DNA of 64,000 nt from Streptomyces sp. JJ38. GTDB lineage: Bacteria; Actinomycetota; Actinomycetes; Streptomycetales; Streptomycetaceae. Below are positions 44,012 to 52,825 of the stretch, one piece after another (positions within the stretch are counted from its first letter, which is position 1; every line of letters begins with the position of its first letter). The stretch covers positions 58,735 through 122,734 of the forward strand of contig NZ_JABLSI010000007.1 of NCBI RefSeq assembly GCF_019303475.1. The letters are read 5' to 3'. The translations under genes were made by a program, and so were the position numbers. The notes beneath the pieces are model-generated. The model was not told the origin of the DNA. It made no database searches and saw only the letters and a program-made list of their open reading frames with translations.

Positions 44012-45271
44012 CTACGGCTGGGGGCTGGGGCGGCGGGTGCGGAGGTCGCGGTAGACGTACGTGGCGATGGCCAGCGCCGTCGTCAGGTAGAAGAGCGACA
44101 GGCCGTAGTGGAGCTCGTCGGAGTGGTCGTCGTAGTGGGGCGGGGAGGACGTCGCCTGCCAGCCGAGGCAGAACACCGTGAGCAGAACGCCCCCGTAGCC
44201 CGCCAGCCGCTGCGGGAGCCGGGCGTGTGGGGCGAGTGCCGCGGCCATGGCCAGGACCGTCACCACTCCGACGCACGCTCCGAGCGTGGTGACGACTCCC
44301 CAGGCGGAGTCGTTCCACAGGATGGCGTCATCCTCTTCGGGTTCGAGGATCTGGATGGCGAAGAACCGCAAGACGGGCCTGCTCCAGCCCGCGTCTCCGT
44401 AGCCGGGCAGGAACAGGACGATCGCGTACAGCGACAGCAGCACCGCGAGCGGGACGAACCGTTCACGCCGCTCCTGTCGTGTCGTCGGCGTGCTCCGCGA
44501 CGTCGTGGGCCTGGCGGACGCGCGCAGCCGTTCGGCGCACTCGGCGGCCGTGGGCCGCTGCTCGGGCTGTGCCGAGGTCATCCGGGCGAGCAGGGAGCGC
44601 AGGGGCTCGCCGATGGCGGACCGGACCTGGGGCATGAGCTGGGCGACGGGCAGGCGGTGGCCGGTGAGCTTCTCGACCAGGACGATGCCCAGCGCGTAGA
44701 CGTCGGAGGCGGGTGTCGCGGCACGGCCCTGCAACTGTTCGGGGGCCATGTAGGCGGGCGTGCCGAAGTACCTCCCGGTGACGGTGGCGGTACGGGTGAG
44801 GGAGTCGTCGTCACGGGCTATGCCGAAGTCCATCAGCACGGCGCGCCCGTCCGAGCAGATCATGATGTTGGCGGGCTTGACGTCCCGGTGCACGATCCTG
44901 GCCTCGTGGACGTGCGCGAGAACCTCCGCCACGCGCGCCCCGGTCTCCACGACCGACTCCACGTGGGCGTACTCCCAGGTGATCCCGTCCAGCAGCTCCA
45001 TGACGAGGTAGGGCAGGGGCTGTTCGTCAAGCTCGGCCGTTCCGGCGTCGTGGACGGTGACGATGCTGCCGTGGCGCAGCGCGGCGAGCGTCCGGGCCTC
45101 CCGGGCGAACCGCCTGGCCGCCTCCGGGTACTGCCGGACGCCGGTGACGAACTTGACGGCGACGCGTCGACCGAGGGTGGCGTCCACCGCCTCCCAGACC
45201 TCGCCCAACCCACCCCTTCCCAGCAGGCGTTCAACCCGGTAGCGCCCCCCGACGGTCATGCCCTCACGCAC
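44012..45271 (-). CDS. Membrane-bound Ser/Thr protein kinase
   Basis: 419 aa. The Hanks-type kinase domain has a Gly loop LLGRGGLGEVW, Lys40, HRDVKPANI (residues 128-136), DFG (148-150) and TPAYMAPEQ. The C-terminal 170 residues contain four predicted membrane helices (for example LAVLLSLYAIVLFLPG and VVTTLGACVGVVTVLAMAAA) rather than the single helix plus PASTA domains of PknB. It could sense membrane state. The start is GTG 45271, with ATG 45259 possible. It is not part of a division operon, so the target is unknown. Confidence 0.9.
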   Translation of the reverse strand: MREGMTVGGRYRVERLLGRGGLGEVWEAVDATLGRRVAVKFVTGVRQYPEAARRFAREARTLAALRHGSIVTVHDAGTAELDEQPLPYLVMELLDGITWEYAHVESVVETGARVAEVLAHVHEARIVHRDVKPANIMICSDGRAVLMDFGIARDDDSLTRTATVTGRYFGTPAYMAPEQLQGRAATPASDVYALGIVLVEKLTGHRLPVAQLMPQVRSAIGEPLRSLLARMTSAQPEQRPTAAECAERLRASARPTTSRSTPTTRQERRERFVPLAVLLSLYAIVLFLPGYGDAGWSRPVLRFFAIQILEPEEDDAILWNDSAWGVVTTLGACVGVVTVLAMAAALAPHARLPQRLAGYGGVLLTVFCLGWQATSSPPHYDDHSDELHYGLSLFYLTTALAIATYVYRDLRTRRPSPQP

Positions 45272-45357
45272 CCGGTCCCCCTGTCTCCCCCAGGTCGGCT
45301 ACGCCGCCACCCTAGAGCAGACAGCCGCGTCCGGCGTAGGGCGCTGCGCCCGCGGGC

Positions 45358-46503
45358 TCAGCTGAGGTGGGAGGTGTCGTTGAGGAGGCGGAGGGAGGCG
45401 TTGCCGTCGGCGTAGTAGGCGACGGCCGACAGGGACGCGGCGGACAGCTCCATGCGGAACAGCGACTCGGGCGGGGCGCCCAGGGCCAGCCGCACCAGGG
45501 TTTTGACGGGGGTGACGTGGGTGACCAGCAGAACCGTGCGGCCGGCGTAGCGGGCGATGAGCTTGTCACGGGCGACCGCGACGCGGCGGGCCACCTCGGC
45601 GAAGGACTCGCCGCCGCCGGTGGGGGCGGCGGTGTCGGAGGCCAGCCAGGCGTCGAGGTCGGCGGGGTGGCGCTCCTTGACCTCGGCGAAGGTGAGGCCC
45701 TCCCAGGCGCCGAAGTCCGTCTCGCGCAGCCCGTTCTCGGTGCGGACGTCGAGGCCGAGCCGGGCGGCGACGGCGGCGGCCGTCTCCTGGCAACGGCGCA
45801 GCGGGGAGCTGACGACGGCCTGGACGGTGCCGCGGGTGGCGAGGGCGGTGGCTGCGGCCTCGGCCTGGCGGCGCCCGGCCTCGGAGAGCTCCGGGTCATC
45901 GCCGCCGCTGCCTGAGAACCGTTTCTGCGGGGTCAGGGCGGTCTCCCCGTGCCGCAGCAGCACGAACGTCGTGGGGGTGCCCAGGTCCGCCGACCAGCCG
46001 GGCGGGGGCGCGGCGGGGGCGGTGGCGCCGACGTCCTCCTGGGAGGGGGCCGCGGCGGGCTCGGGGACGCCGGAGGGGCGCCACTGCTCGCCGCGCCGCC
46101 CGGCGTCCATGGCCTCGTTGGCCAGCCGGTCGGCGTGGCTGTTGCGGGCGCGCGGCACCCACTCGTAGCGCACGGCGTCGGGCGGGAAGATCTCACGGGC
46201 CTCGGCCGCGAGCGGGCGCATGGCCGGGTGCTTGATCTTCCAGCGCCCCGACATCTGCTCGACGACGAGCTTGGAGTCCATGAGGACGTGCACCGAGGCC
46301 TCGGGGTCGAGCTCGCGTGCGGCGTGGAGCCCGGCGACCAGGCCCCGGTACTCGGCCACGTTGTTGGTGGCGTGGCCGATGAACTCCGCCGTCTCGGCCA
46401 GCACTTCACCGGTGGCGGCGTCCTTGACCACCGCGCCGTAACCGGCGGGGCCCGGGTTGCCCCGGGAACCGCCGTCGGCCTCGATGACGAAGCGTCGTCC
46501 CAT
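45358..46503 (-). CDS. Bifunctional RNase HI / CobC-type phosphatase
   Basis: 381 aa fusion as in mycobacterial Rv2228c. The N-terminal RNase H domain has FVIEADGGSRGNPGPAGYGA, NVAEYRGLVAGL, VHVLMDSKLVV and NSHADRLANEAMD. The C-terminal histidine-phosphatase domain has FVLLRHGETALTP, ETDFGAWEGLTF and LLVTHVTPVK; its relatives remove phosphate from alpha-ribazole phosphate in cobalamin synthesis. ATG 46503 is used; GTG 46515 overlaps the previous stop (GTGA) and may be the real start. It is the third gene of the NIF3/zinc-ribbon operon. Confidence 0.9.
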   Translation of the reverse strand: MGRRFVIEADGGSRGNPGPAGYGAVVKDAATGEVLAETAEFIGHATNNVAEYRGLVAGLHAARELDPEASVHVLMDSKLVVEQMSGRWKIKHPAMRPLAAEAREIFPPDAVRYEWVPRARNSHADRLANEAMDAGRRGEQWRPSGVPEPAAAPSQEDVGATAPAAPPPGWSADLGTPTTFVLLRHGETALTPQKRFSGSGGDDPELSEAGRRQAEAAATALATRGTVQAVVSSPLRRCQETAAAVAARLGLDVRTENGLRETDFGAWEGLTFAEVKERHPADLDAWLASDTAAPTGGGESFAEVARRVAVARDKLIARYAGRTVLLVTHVTPVKTLVRLALGAPPESLFRMELSAASLSAVAYYADGNASLRLLNDTSHLS

Positions 46504-46511
46504 CGCCCGTG

Positions 46512-47255
46512 TCACAGCCCCGACTCGGGGGTGCGCACCAGGATGCGGCGGCAGTTCTCGCACCGCACGACGGTGTCGGGCGCGGCCTCGCGCACCTCGT
46601 TCAGTTCGGTGATGTTGAGCTCCAGCCGGCAGCCCTCGCAGCGGCGCTGGTAGAGCCTGGCGGCGCCCACGCCGCCCTGCTGCCCGCGCAGCTTGTCGTA
46701 GAGCCCGAGCAGGTCGGCCGGCACGGCGGCGGCCACGACCTCGCGCTCCTTGCGGACGGCGGCGATCTCGCCGTCGATCTCCTCGCTGGCGGCGGCGCGG
46801 CGGGCCTTGGCGTCCTCGGCCTTCTCCTGGACCGCGGCGACACGCTCGGTCAGCTCGGCGACCCGCCCCGCCGCGGCCTCGTTGCGCTCCATGACCTCCA
46901 GGACGACGTCCTCCAGCGTGCTCTGCCGCCGGGCCAGGGAGGCGATCTCGCTCTGCAGGCTCTCCAGGTCCTTGGGGTTGGTGACCATGCCCGAGTCCAG
47001 CCGCTCCTGGTCGCGGGCGGCGCGCTTGCGCACCTGGTCGACGTCCTGCTCGGCCTTGGTCTGCTCGCGTGCGGTGTCGCTCTCCTCGGTCTGGGCGGCC
47101 ACCAGCAGGTCCCGAAGCTGCGTCAGCTCCTCTTCCCGGGTGCGGACTTCGCCGTGCTCGGGAAGGGTCTCGCGGCGGTGGGCGAGCTGCGTGAGCCGGA
47201 TGTCCAGGGCCTGGACGTCGAGGAGGCGGATCTGGTCGGCGGGCGCGGCGTTCAG
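46512..47255 (-). CDS. C4-type zinc-ribbon coiled-coil protein (CdsZ-like), probable CTG start
   Basis: 247 aa. A long alpha-helical coiled coil (residues 1-190) precedes a C-terminal zinc ribbon with two CxxC pairs (RRCEGCRLELN and VRCENCRRI). The homologue is mycobacterial Rv2229c. No ATG, GTG or TTG suits the N-terminus. The codon at 47255 is CTG, preceded by AGGAG with a 7-nt spacer, and overlaps the NIF3 stop (CTGA). This gives LNAAPADQIRLLDVQALD, the family start. The protein probably acts in nucleic-acid or ribosome-linked processes; its role is uncertain. Confidence 0.88.
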   Translation of the reverse strand: MNAAPADQIRLLDVQALDIRLTQLAHRRETLPEHGEVRTREEELTQLRDLLVAAQTEESDTAREQTKAEQDVDQVRKRAARDQERLDSGMVTNPKDLESLQSEIASLARRQSTLEDVVLEVMERNEAAAGRVAELTERVAAVQEKAEDAKARRAAASEEIDGEIAAVRKEREVVAAAVPADLLGLYDKLRGQQGGVGAARLYQRRCEGCRLELNITELNEVREAAPDTVVRCENCRRILVRTPESGL

Positions 47256-48109
47256 TTGGGGGCTCCTGAGTGGTCGGGGTGGACCCCGGAGGCCGCGTGG
47301 GCCGTCCAGGGATCGGTGACGGCGTGCGAGACGTGCGTGCGTAGATCCCAGCCGTTGCGCTGCGAGACGGCGTCGAGCTGGGCCGCGGCCTGCTCGCACC
47401 AGGGCCACTCGGTGGCCCAGTGGGCGGCGTCCAGCAGGGCGAGGCGCGAGTGCTCGCGGGCCTCGGAGGCGGGGTGGTGGCGCAGGTCGGCGGTGAGGTA
47501 GGCGTCGACGCCGGCCGCCCGTACGGCGTCGAAGAGGCTGTCCCCGGAGCCGCCGCACACGGCGACGGTACGCACGACGGCGTCCGGGTCGCCGGCGGCG
47601 CGGACGCCCTGCGCGGTGGCGGGGAGCCGCTCGGCGGCGTACTGGGCGAAGGCGGCGACGGAGAGCGGCGTGGGCAGTTCGCACAGGCGGCCCAGGCCGC
47701 GGCGGCCGGCCGGGTCGTCCGGATCGGGCACCAGCGGGCCGGTGATGCGCAGGTCGAGCGCCTCGGCGAGCGCGTCGGAGACGCCCGGGTCGGCGCGGTC
47801 GGCGTTGGTGTGGGCCACGTGCAGCGCGACGTCGTGCTTGATGAGCGTGTGCACGACCCGGCCCTTGAAGGTGTGGGCGCCGACGGTCGTGGTGCCGCGC
47901 AGGTAGAGCGGGTGGTGGGTGAGGAGAAGGTCGGCGCCGAGGGCCACCGCCTCGTCGGCCACCTCCTGCACCGGGTCGACGGCCACCAGGACCCGGGACA
48001 CCTCGGCGTCCGGGTCTCCGCAGACCGTGCCGACGGCGTCCCACGACTCCGCCCCGGCGGGTGGCCAGAGGGTCTCGAGCGCGGCGATGACTTCGGATAG
48101 TGCGGGCAC
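47252..48109 (-). CDS. NIF3/DUF34-family metal-binding protein
   Basis: 285 aa. Family motifs are ESWDAVGTVCGDPDAEV (SWDNxG variant), VDPVQEVADEAVALGADLLLTHHPLYLRG (metal His pair), AVCGGSGDSLFDAV and the late DAAHWATEW. DUF34 proteins bind two metals; proposed roles include GTP cyclohydrolase-like or metal-insertion activity. It starts at GTG 48109 and heads the three-gene operon conserved with mycobacteria. Confidence 0.9.
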   Translation of the reverse strand: MPALSEVIAALETLWPPAGAESWDAVGTVCGDPDAEVSRVLVAVDPVQEVADEAVALGADLLLTHHPLYLRGTTTVGAHTFKGRVVHTLIKHDVALHVAHTNADRADPGVSDALAEALDLRITGPLVPDPDDPAGRRGLGRLCELPTPLSVAAFAQYAAERLPATAQGVRAAGDPDAVVRTVAVCGGSGDSLFDAVRAAGVDAYLTADLRHHPASEAREHSRLALLDAAHWATEWPWCEQAAAQLDAVSQRNGWDLRTHVSHAVTDPWTAHAASGVHPDHSGAPN

Positions 48110-48340
48110 GGGAAAAGGCTACCGTCCGCACCCGGGCCTCCGACCAGGGCGCTGCCCCGGCTCCGGACGGGCGGCGGGCCGGAGCCGGGGGCGGGACAGG
48201 ACATGGACGGGGACGGGACAGCCGTCGGCAGCACATAACGCCGCGGCGAGTGTGGCAAACCCCGCCATAGCCACCCGAACGAATGAAGCCGGACACCTCT
48301 CCCCGTTCGGAACGACGTTCTATCCCTAGCGTCGGGACCC

Positions 48341-48357
48341 GGAGGTGATCGCAGTTG
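48341..48357 (+). promoter_or_regulatory. Unusually complete Shine-Dalgarno before a TTG start
   Basis: GGAGGTGATC at 48341-48350 is complementary over ten bases to the 16S rRNA 3' end, four bases before a TTG start codon at 48355. It decides the start of the downstream gene. Confidence 0.7.
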
Positions 48358-49743
48358 ACAGCCTGCGCAGTCGGGTCCGGAACGGTGGAGGAACGCGGCG
48401 AGGTCGCGGAGGGCGACGACGCACCGGGCGGTGCAGCGCCGCGTGGCGGCTTGGCAGACACCCCGACGACCGACACCCCGACGACCGACACCGCGACGAC
48501 GGACACCCCGGCGATCCCCCCGCCGCCGCCCTACCGCCCCCTGGCCTGTGTGCTCTCGGCGGACGGCGGCTACGCGGCGCGGCTCGCCGCGCCGGGCGGG
48601 GCCGGGCGCTGGTGCCCGGAGCGGTGGACACTGGACGGCCCCGAGCCGTACGCCGTCTCCCTTCCGGGCAGCCAGCCGGAGGACCCGCACAGCCAGCTCC
48701 TGCCGCTGGCCGACGGGCGGGTCCTGATCCTGCGCCGGGCGGACGGACGGTACCGCCCCTCGCTCCTGTACCCCACGGGCCCCGGCACCGGTGAGGTGCC
48801 GCTGGGCGCCGTGGCGGCGGAACAGCTCGCCCTGCTGCCCCCGGCTCCGGACGGGTCGAGCGCGTGGGCGCTGGCGGCCGGCGCCGAGACGACCGCGGTG
48901 TGGCGGCTGACGGGCGGTGCCGACGGGCCGCAGCGCGTGGCCGTGGTGCCGGGGCACTGCGCGGACGGCGTCTGGCTGGGCCGGGACGGGCGGCTGCTGG
49001 CGCTCAACCGGCGGGGCGCGGACGGGCTGGTGAAGGCCGTCGTGGTGGACCTCGGGCGCGGCGGGGCGGTCTCACCGCTGCTGGAGATCGCGGAGGGCAG
49101 CAACGACCGGCTGCTGCTGGCCGATCCGGACAGCGGGCTGCTGCTCCTGCGATCCGACGCGCCCGGGGCCGACCGGGTCGGCTGGGGCGTGCTGGACAGC
49201 CACCGGCCGGTCCGCTTCCCCGAGGCCCTGCACCAGCCGGACGTCACCGTCACGCCGTTCGCCGTCCAGCCCGGGCAGGCACTTCTGCCGGAGCGGTGCG
49301 CGGTGGCGCTGCGGGTCGAGAGCGCCCCCCGCCCGGGTGAGCCGTGCGGGGCCGAGCTGCCGTGGGTCGCGGTGTGGCGGCCGGGGTGGCGGGGGCTGAG
49401 CTACGTACCGGCGCCGAACGGCTGGCTGCGCACGGGCCGGTTCACCGCCGGCGGCGAGCTGCTCCTGCCCTACGCCACGGGGGGCGTGCGCTGCGGGCTG
49501 GCCAGGCTGCGGCCGGAGGAGCACGAGGACGGGCCGCGCCGCGAGACGACGCCCGGCGCCGGGAGGCACAGGGCGGCCGGGGCCCGGCCGAAGTCGGAAC
49601 CCGGGCCGGGGCCGAAGCCGGGGCCAGGGTCGGGGCCGGGGCCGGACCCGGCACAGGAGCAGAAGGCACCGGAGCCGGATGCGCAAGTGAGGTGTAAACC
49701 CGTTCCGTTGGGGAAGGCACCGTTGGCCATGGCGGCACGCTGA
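48355..49743 (+). CDS. Conserved Streptomyces hypothetical, beta-propeller-like
   Basis: 462 aa from a TTG start with a near-perfect ribosome site. The N-terminus contains TDTPTTDTPTTDTATTDTP repeats, the middle alternates beta strands and DGR/DGS turns (LPLADGRVLILRRADGRY, WLGRDGRLLALNRRG) like a WD40 or lactonase propeller, and the C-terminus is a Pro/Gly-rich tail (PGPGPKPGPGSGPGPDP). No signal peptide or enzymatic motif is evident. The function is unknown. Confidence 0.75.
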   Translation: MTACAVGSGTVEERGEVAEGDDAPGGAAPRGGLADTPTTDTPTTDTATTDTPAIPPPPPYRPLACVLSADGGYAARLAAPGGAGRWCPERWTLDGPEPYAVSLPGSQPEDPHSQLLPLADGRVLILRRADGRYRPSLLYPTGPGTGEVPLGAVAAEQLALLPPAPDGSSAWALAAGAETTAVWRLTGGADGPQRVAVVPGHCADGVWLGRDGRLLALNRRGADGLVKAVVVDLGRGGAVSPLLEIAEGSNDRLLLADPDSGLLLLRSDAPGADRVGWGVLDSHRPVRFPEALHQPDVTVTPFAVQPGQALLPERCAVALRVESAPRPGEPCGAELPWVAVWRPGWRGLSYVPAPNGWLRTGRFTAGGELLLPYATGGVRCGLARLRPEEHEDGPRRETTPGAGRHRAAGARPKSEPGPGPKPGPGSGPGPDPAQEQKAPEPDAQVRCKPVPLGKAPLAMAAR

Positions 49744-49855
49744 GGTGCCCGCCGTCGTCCGCCCCGGCGGACAGGACCGGCCCTCCGGTCCGACGCGACG
49801 ACTAAGATCATCTCAGCCGCGAACGATCAACCCAGCACTTCGGAGCCCAACCAGC

Positions 49856-50008
49856 ATGTCCGACCAGCACACCGACACAGGCGGCGAGCAGAGCGCGGCA
49901 CCGGGCCGTCACCGGGGCCGGGCCGCGACCGCCGAGGACTCCGGGACGCCGCCGCACGGGCGGCACCGCAGGCCCGGCAACGACGCGGACGGGTCCTCGG
50001 CGAACTGA
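49856..50008 (+). CDS. Small disordered hydrophilic protein
   Basis: 50 aa (MSDQHTDTGGEQSAAPGRHR, later PPHGRHRRPGND), fully hydrophilic. A TAAGAT -10-like element at 49803-49808 and a weak GGAG precede it. Codon bias matches neighbours (GC at third positions). I recall similar short Streptomyces proteins but no function. Confidence 0.5.
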   Translation: MSDQHTDTGGEQSAAPGRHRGRAATAEDSGTPPHGRHRRPGNDADGSSAN

Positions 50009-50036
50009 GACCCACGGGCGGCCCGGTGGCCGGGCG

Positions 50037-50900
50037 TCAGGTGTGCTCGATCACGGTGTCCGTCAGGGCGGGCGCGTCGTCACGCTCCGCCGTCGTGACG
50101 GAGACCTGGATGCGCCCGGCGTCCAGCCGCCAGGCCCGCACCCGCAGCGTCTCGCCGGGGAAGACGACCCCGGCGAACCGGGTGCCGTAGCCCGTCACCC
50201 GGGAGACGTCGCCGTCCAGGGCGGCGTCCACCACGGCCTTGAGCGTCATCCCGTAGGTGCACAGGCCGTGCAGGATCGGCCGGTCGAAGCCGGCCAGCTT
50301 GGCGAAGTCCGGGTCGGCGTGGAGGGGGTTCCAGTCCCCGCTGAGCCGGTAGAGGAGGCCCTGCTCCTCCCGGACGACACGGTCCAGCGTGAGGTCGGGG
50401 GCCCGCTCCGGCAGCGGGAGGCGTTCGCTCGCGCCGCGCTCCCCGCCGAACCCGCCCGCGCCGCGCACGAAGAGGCTCGTGTCGCAGGACCACAGCGGCC
50501 CCGCGTCGTCCTCCACGTCCATGCGCAGGACGACGACGGCCGCTTTGCCCTCGCCCTTGTCGTGGAGGGCGGCGACGTGGGAGCGCTGGGTGGCCGTGCC
50601 CCGGACGGGGACGGGCCGGTGGAGCTCGATGCGCTGCCCGCCGTGCAGGATGCCGGTGAGGTCGACGTCGATGCCGGGCGCGTCGATGCCGTCGACGAAG
50701 GCCATGCCGCCGCCCGCCACGGTGACGAAGCTGGGCAGGACGTGCAGCCTGCTCTCCAGCGTGTAGCGCAGCTCGGCCGGGTCCGTCGCGGGGATCCCGG
50801 CCCCCAGACCGAGGTGGTAGAGCAGGACGTCCTTGTGGTCCCAGGCCAGCTCGGTGACCTTGGGCGGGGCGGCGAGCGCGGTGGCGGCGTCGATGGACAT
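50037..50900 (-). CDS. MaoC-family (R)-enoyl-CoA hydratase, Rv3538-like
   Basis: 287-aa double hot-dog hydratase. The C-terminal hot dog has the hydratase 2 motif LYRLSGDWNPLHADPDFAKL plus RPILHGLCTYGMTLK; the N-terminal one is non-catalytic. It resembles mycobacterial Rv3538, a KstR-regulated beta-oxidation enzyme for sterol side chains. A KstR-like palindrome at 50943-50960 lies 43 nt upstream, and a KstR homologue is encoded in the window. It probably acts on branched or steroid-like acyl-CoAs; the exact substrate is unknown. Confidence 0.88.
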   Translation of the reverse strand: MSIDAATALAAPPKVTELAWDHKDVLLYHLGLGAGIPATDPAELRYTLESRLHVLPSFVTVAGGGMAFVDGIDAPGIDVDLTGILHGGQRIELHRPVPVRGTATQRSHVAALHDKGEGKAAVVVLRMDVEDDAGPLWSCDTSLFVRGAGGFGGERGASERLPLPERAPDLTLDRVVREEQGLLYRLSGDWNPLHADPDFAKLAGFDRPILHGLCTYGMTLKAVVDAALDGDVSRVTGYGTRFAGVVFPGETLRVRAWRLDAGRIQVSVTTAERDDAPALTDTVIEHT

Positions 50901-50942
50901 CTGGCGTGTCTCCCTTGGGGCGGACCCGGGGCGTGTGGACGC

Positions 50943-50960
50943 ACAGGAACGTGTTTCAGT
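50943..50960 (-). promoter_or_regulatory. KstR-like operator upstream of the MaoC hydratase
   Basis: Imperfect palindrome ACAGGAACGTGTTTCAGT. The core AAC-N2-GTT-N2-A fits the mycobacterial KstR pattern TnnAACnnGTTnnA except for the first base. Confidence 0.5.
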
Positions 50961-50990
50961 TTCTTGTCGACTCCCTGTATAACGCACCCG

Positions 50991-51006
50991 GTTCCCCCTT
51001 GGGAAC
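50991..51006. promoter_or_regulatory. Perfect GTTCCC-CCTT-GGGAAC inverted repeat
   Basis: Six-base arms around a 4-nt centre in the divergent promoter region of the MaoC and methyltransferase genes, close to a TATAAC -10-like element at 50978-50983. Possibly a second operator. Confidence 0.35.
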
Positions 51007-51093
51007 AGCCCGTCACCGGCGGCCGTCCGGCGAGCGCGCGGCCGGCGGCACCCGGGCCCGCGGCGCACACGGTCATGCGGCAGCATGGGCGGC

Positions 51094-51735
51094 ATGACGA
51101 CACCCAAGCCGGAGATCATCGCCGCGTTCGAGGCAGCGCAGGGTTTCATGCCCCGGGACGAGGGCCTCGCGCTCTACGCGGCGGCCGCCGACGCGGCCCG
51201 GCTCGGGCACCCGCTGCTGGAGGTCGGCACGTACTGCGGACGGTCCACGATCCTGCTCGCCGACGCGGCCCGGCAGGCCGGGGTCACCGCCGTCACCGTC
51301 GACCACCACCGGGGCAGCGAGGAGCAGCAGCCCGGATGGGAGTACCACGACCCGGAGCTGGTGGACCCGCGGGTGGGCCGCATGGACACGCTGCCCGCCT
51401 TCCGCAGGACCCTGCACGCCGCCGGGCTGGAGGACCACGTCCTCGCCCTCGTCGGCCGCTCCCCGCAGGCGGCGGCCCTGTGGCGCACGCCGCTCGGCCT
51501 CGTCTTCGTCGACGGCGGCCACACCGACGAGCACGCCAACGCCGACTACACAGGCTGGGCCCCGCACCTGGTACGGGACGGCCTCCTGGTGATCCACGAC
51601 GTCTTCCCCGATCCGGCCGACGGCGGGCAGGCGCCGTACCGGGTGTACCGGAGGGCGCTGGAGTCGGGCGAGTACACGGAGGAGCCCGGCACCGGTTCGC
51701 TGCGCGTGCTGCGCCGCACCGCACCCGGGAGCTGA
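51094..51735 (+). CDS. Class I SAM-dependent methyltransferase
   Basis: 213 aa. SAM motif I is LLEVGTYCGRSTILLADAA, followed by AVTVDHHRGSEEQ and LGLVFVDGGHTDEHAN (post-I/II), as in the cephalosporin-hydroxylase/rhamnosyl O-methyltransferase-like group of class I enzymes. ATG 51094 is used; ATG 51085 is possible. It directly precedes the amidase gene (1-nt gap), so both are probably one transcript. The substrate is unknown. Confidence 0.82.
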   Translation: MTTPKPEIIAAFEAAQGFMPRDEGLALYAAAADAARLGHPLLEVGTYCGRSTILLADAARQAGVTAVTVDHHRGSEEQQPGWEYHDPELVDPRVGRMDTLPAFRRTLHAAGLEDHVLALVGRSPQAAALWRTPLGLVFVDGGHTDEHANADYTGWAPHLVRDGLLVIHDVFPDPADGGQAPYRVYRRALESGEYTEEPGTGSLRVLRRTAPGS

Positions 51736-51736
51736 G

Positions 51737-52642
51737 GTGTCCCCGGGCCGCCGTGCCCTGCTCGTCGCCGCCGTCCTGGTGCCCTGCTGCCTGCTCGGCC
51801 TCGTGGCCTGGCTGGTGGCCCGGCCCGCAGCCGGGGGCGCCGGAAGCGACGCCGAGCCCCGCGAACGGCCCGGCAAGGCGGCCTCCGAGGCGGCGGGGAC
51901 GCCGAGCGGGCCGTCGGCGTCGGAGCCGCCGACGGACGGCGGCCCGCTGGCCGGCACCGTCGTCCTGATCGACCCCGGCCACAACCCCGGCAACCGGAAC
52001 CACCCGGAGGCCATCGGGCGCCAGGTCGACGTCGGCACGCACCGCAAGGACTGCGACGCCGTGGGCGCCGAGACGAACGCCGGTTACCCCGAGGCCGAGT
52101 TCACCCTCGACCTGGCCCGCAGGGTGCGCGACCGGCTGGAGGCCGGCGGAGCGACCGTCGTCCTCACCCACGACGGCGACCGGCCCCACGGACCGTGCAT
52201 CGACGAGCGGGCCCGCATCGGGAACGAGGCCGGAGCCGACGCCGCCGTCTCGCTGCACGCGGACGGGGCGGCCGAGGGCGACCGCGGTTTCCACGTGATC
52301 CTCCCGGCGAACGTGACCGCGGGCGCGGCGGACACGCGGGGCATCACCGGGCCCTCCCGGCGCCTCGGCACCCACCTGGTGGAGCACTTCGCCGAGGCCA
52401 CCGGCACCCGCCCCGCGACGTATCTGGGCCCGGACACGGCCGAGTCGGGGCTCGACGTGCGCGCCGATCTCGGCGGACTGAACCTCTCCGCGGTACCCAA
52501 GGTCTTCCTCGAGTGTGGCAACATGCGGGACACCGACGACGCCGCCCTGCTGACCGACGACGGTTGGCGGGCCCGCGCGGCCGACGGCATCGCCCGGGGC
52601 CTCACCGCCTTCCTCACCGATCGTGACGCGGAAGCCCCGTAG
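51737..52642 (+). CDS. N-acetylmuramoyl-L-alanine amidase (Amidase_3), membrane-anchored
   Basis: 301 aa. An N-terminal signal/anchor (RALLVAAVLVPCCLLGLVAW) and a disordered linker precede the Amidase_3 zinc domain: VLIDPGHNPGN (His), GYPEAEFTLDLA (Glu), VSLHADGA (His) and KVFLECGNMRD (catalytic Glu). It cleaves the amide between MurNAc and the stem peptide outside the membrane. The GTG start follows the methyltransferase stop by one base. Confidence 0.9.
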   Translation: MSPGRRALLVAAVLVPCCLLGLVAWLVARPAAGGAGSDAEPRERPGKAASEAAGTPSGPSASEPPTDGGPLAGTVVLIDPGHNPGNRNHPEAIGRQVDVGTHRKDCDAVGAETNAGYPEAEFTLDLARRVRDRLEAGGATVVLTHDGDRPHGPCIDERARIGNEAGADAAVSLHADGAAEGDRGFHVILPANVTAGAADTRGITGPSRRLGTHLVEHFAEATGTRPATYLGPDTAESGLDVRADLGGLNLSAVPKVFLECGNMRDTDDAALLTDDGWRARAADGIARGLTAFLTDRDAEAP

Positions 52643-52825
52643 CAACTGGCAAGGGGGAACAGGCTTTTGAAGCCGCCGCGAGGGCACCGCGGGCGGCTGC
52701 GGCATCCGGACTCCGCCCATCCCCGAATTCGGGGGGTCGTCCGCACGCTGACCAGAGTGTCCGTACGATGGGGGCCGCCCCCGTGATGACCGGACCATGA
52801 CGACGAGATCGACAAGGGATCTGAC

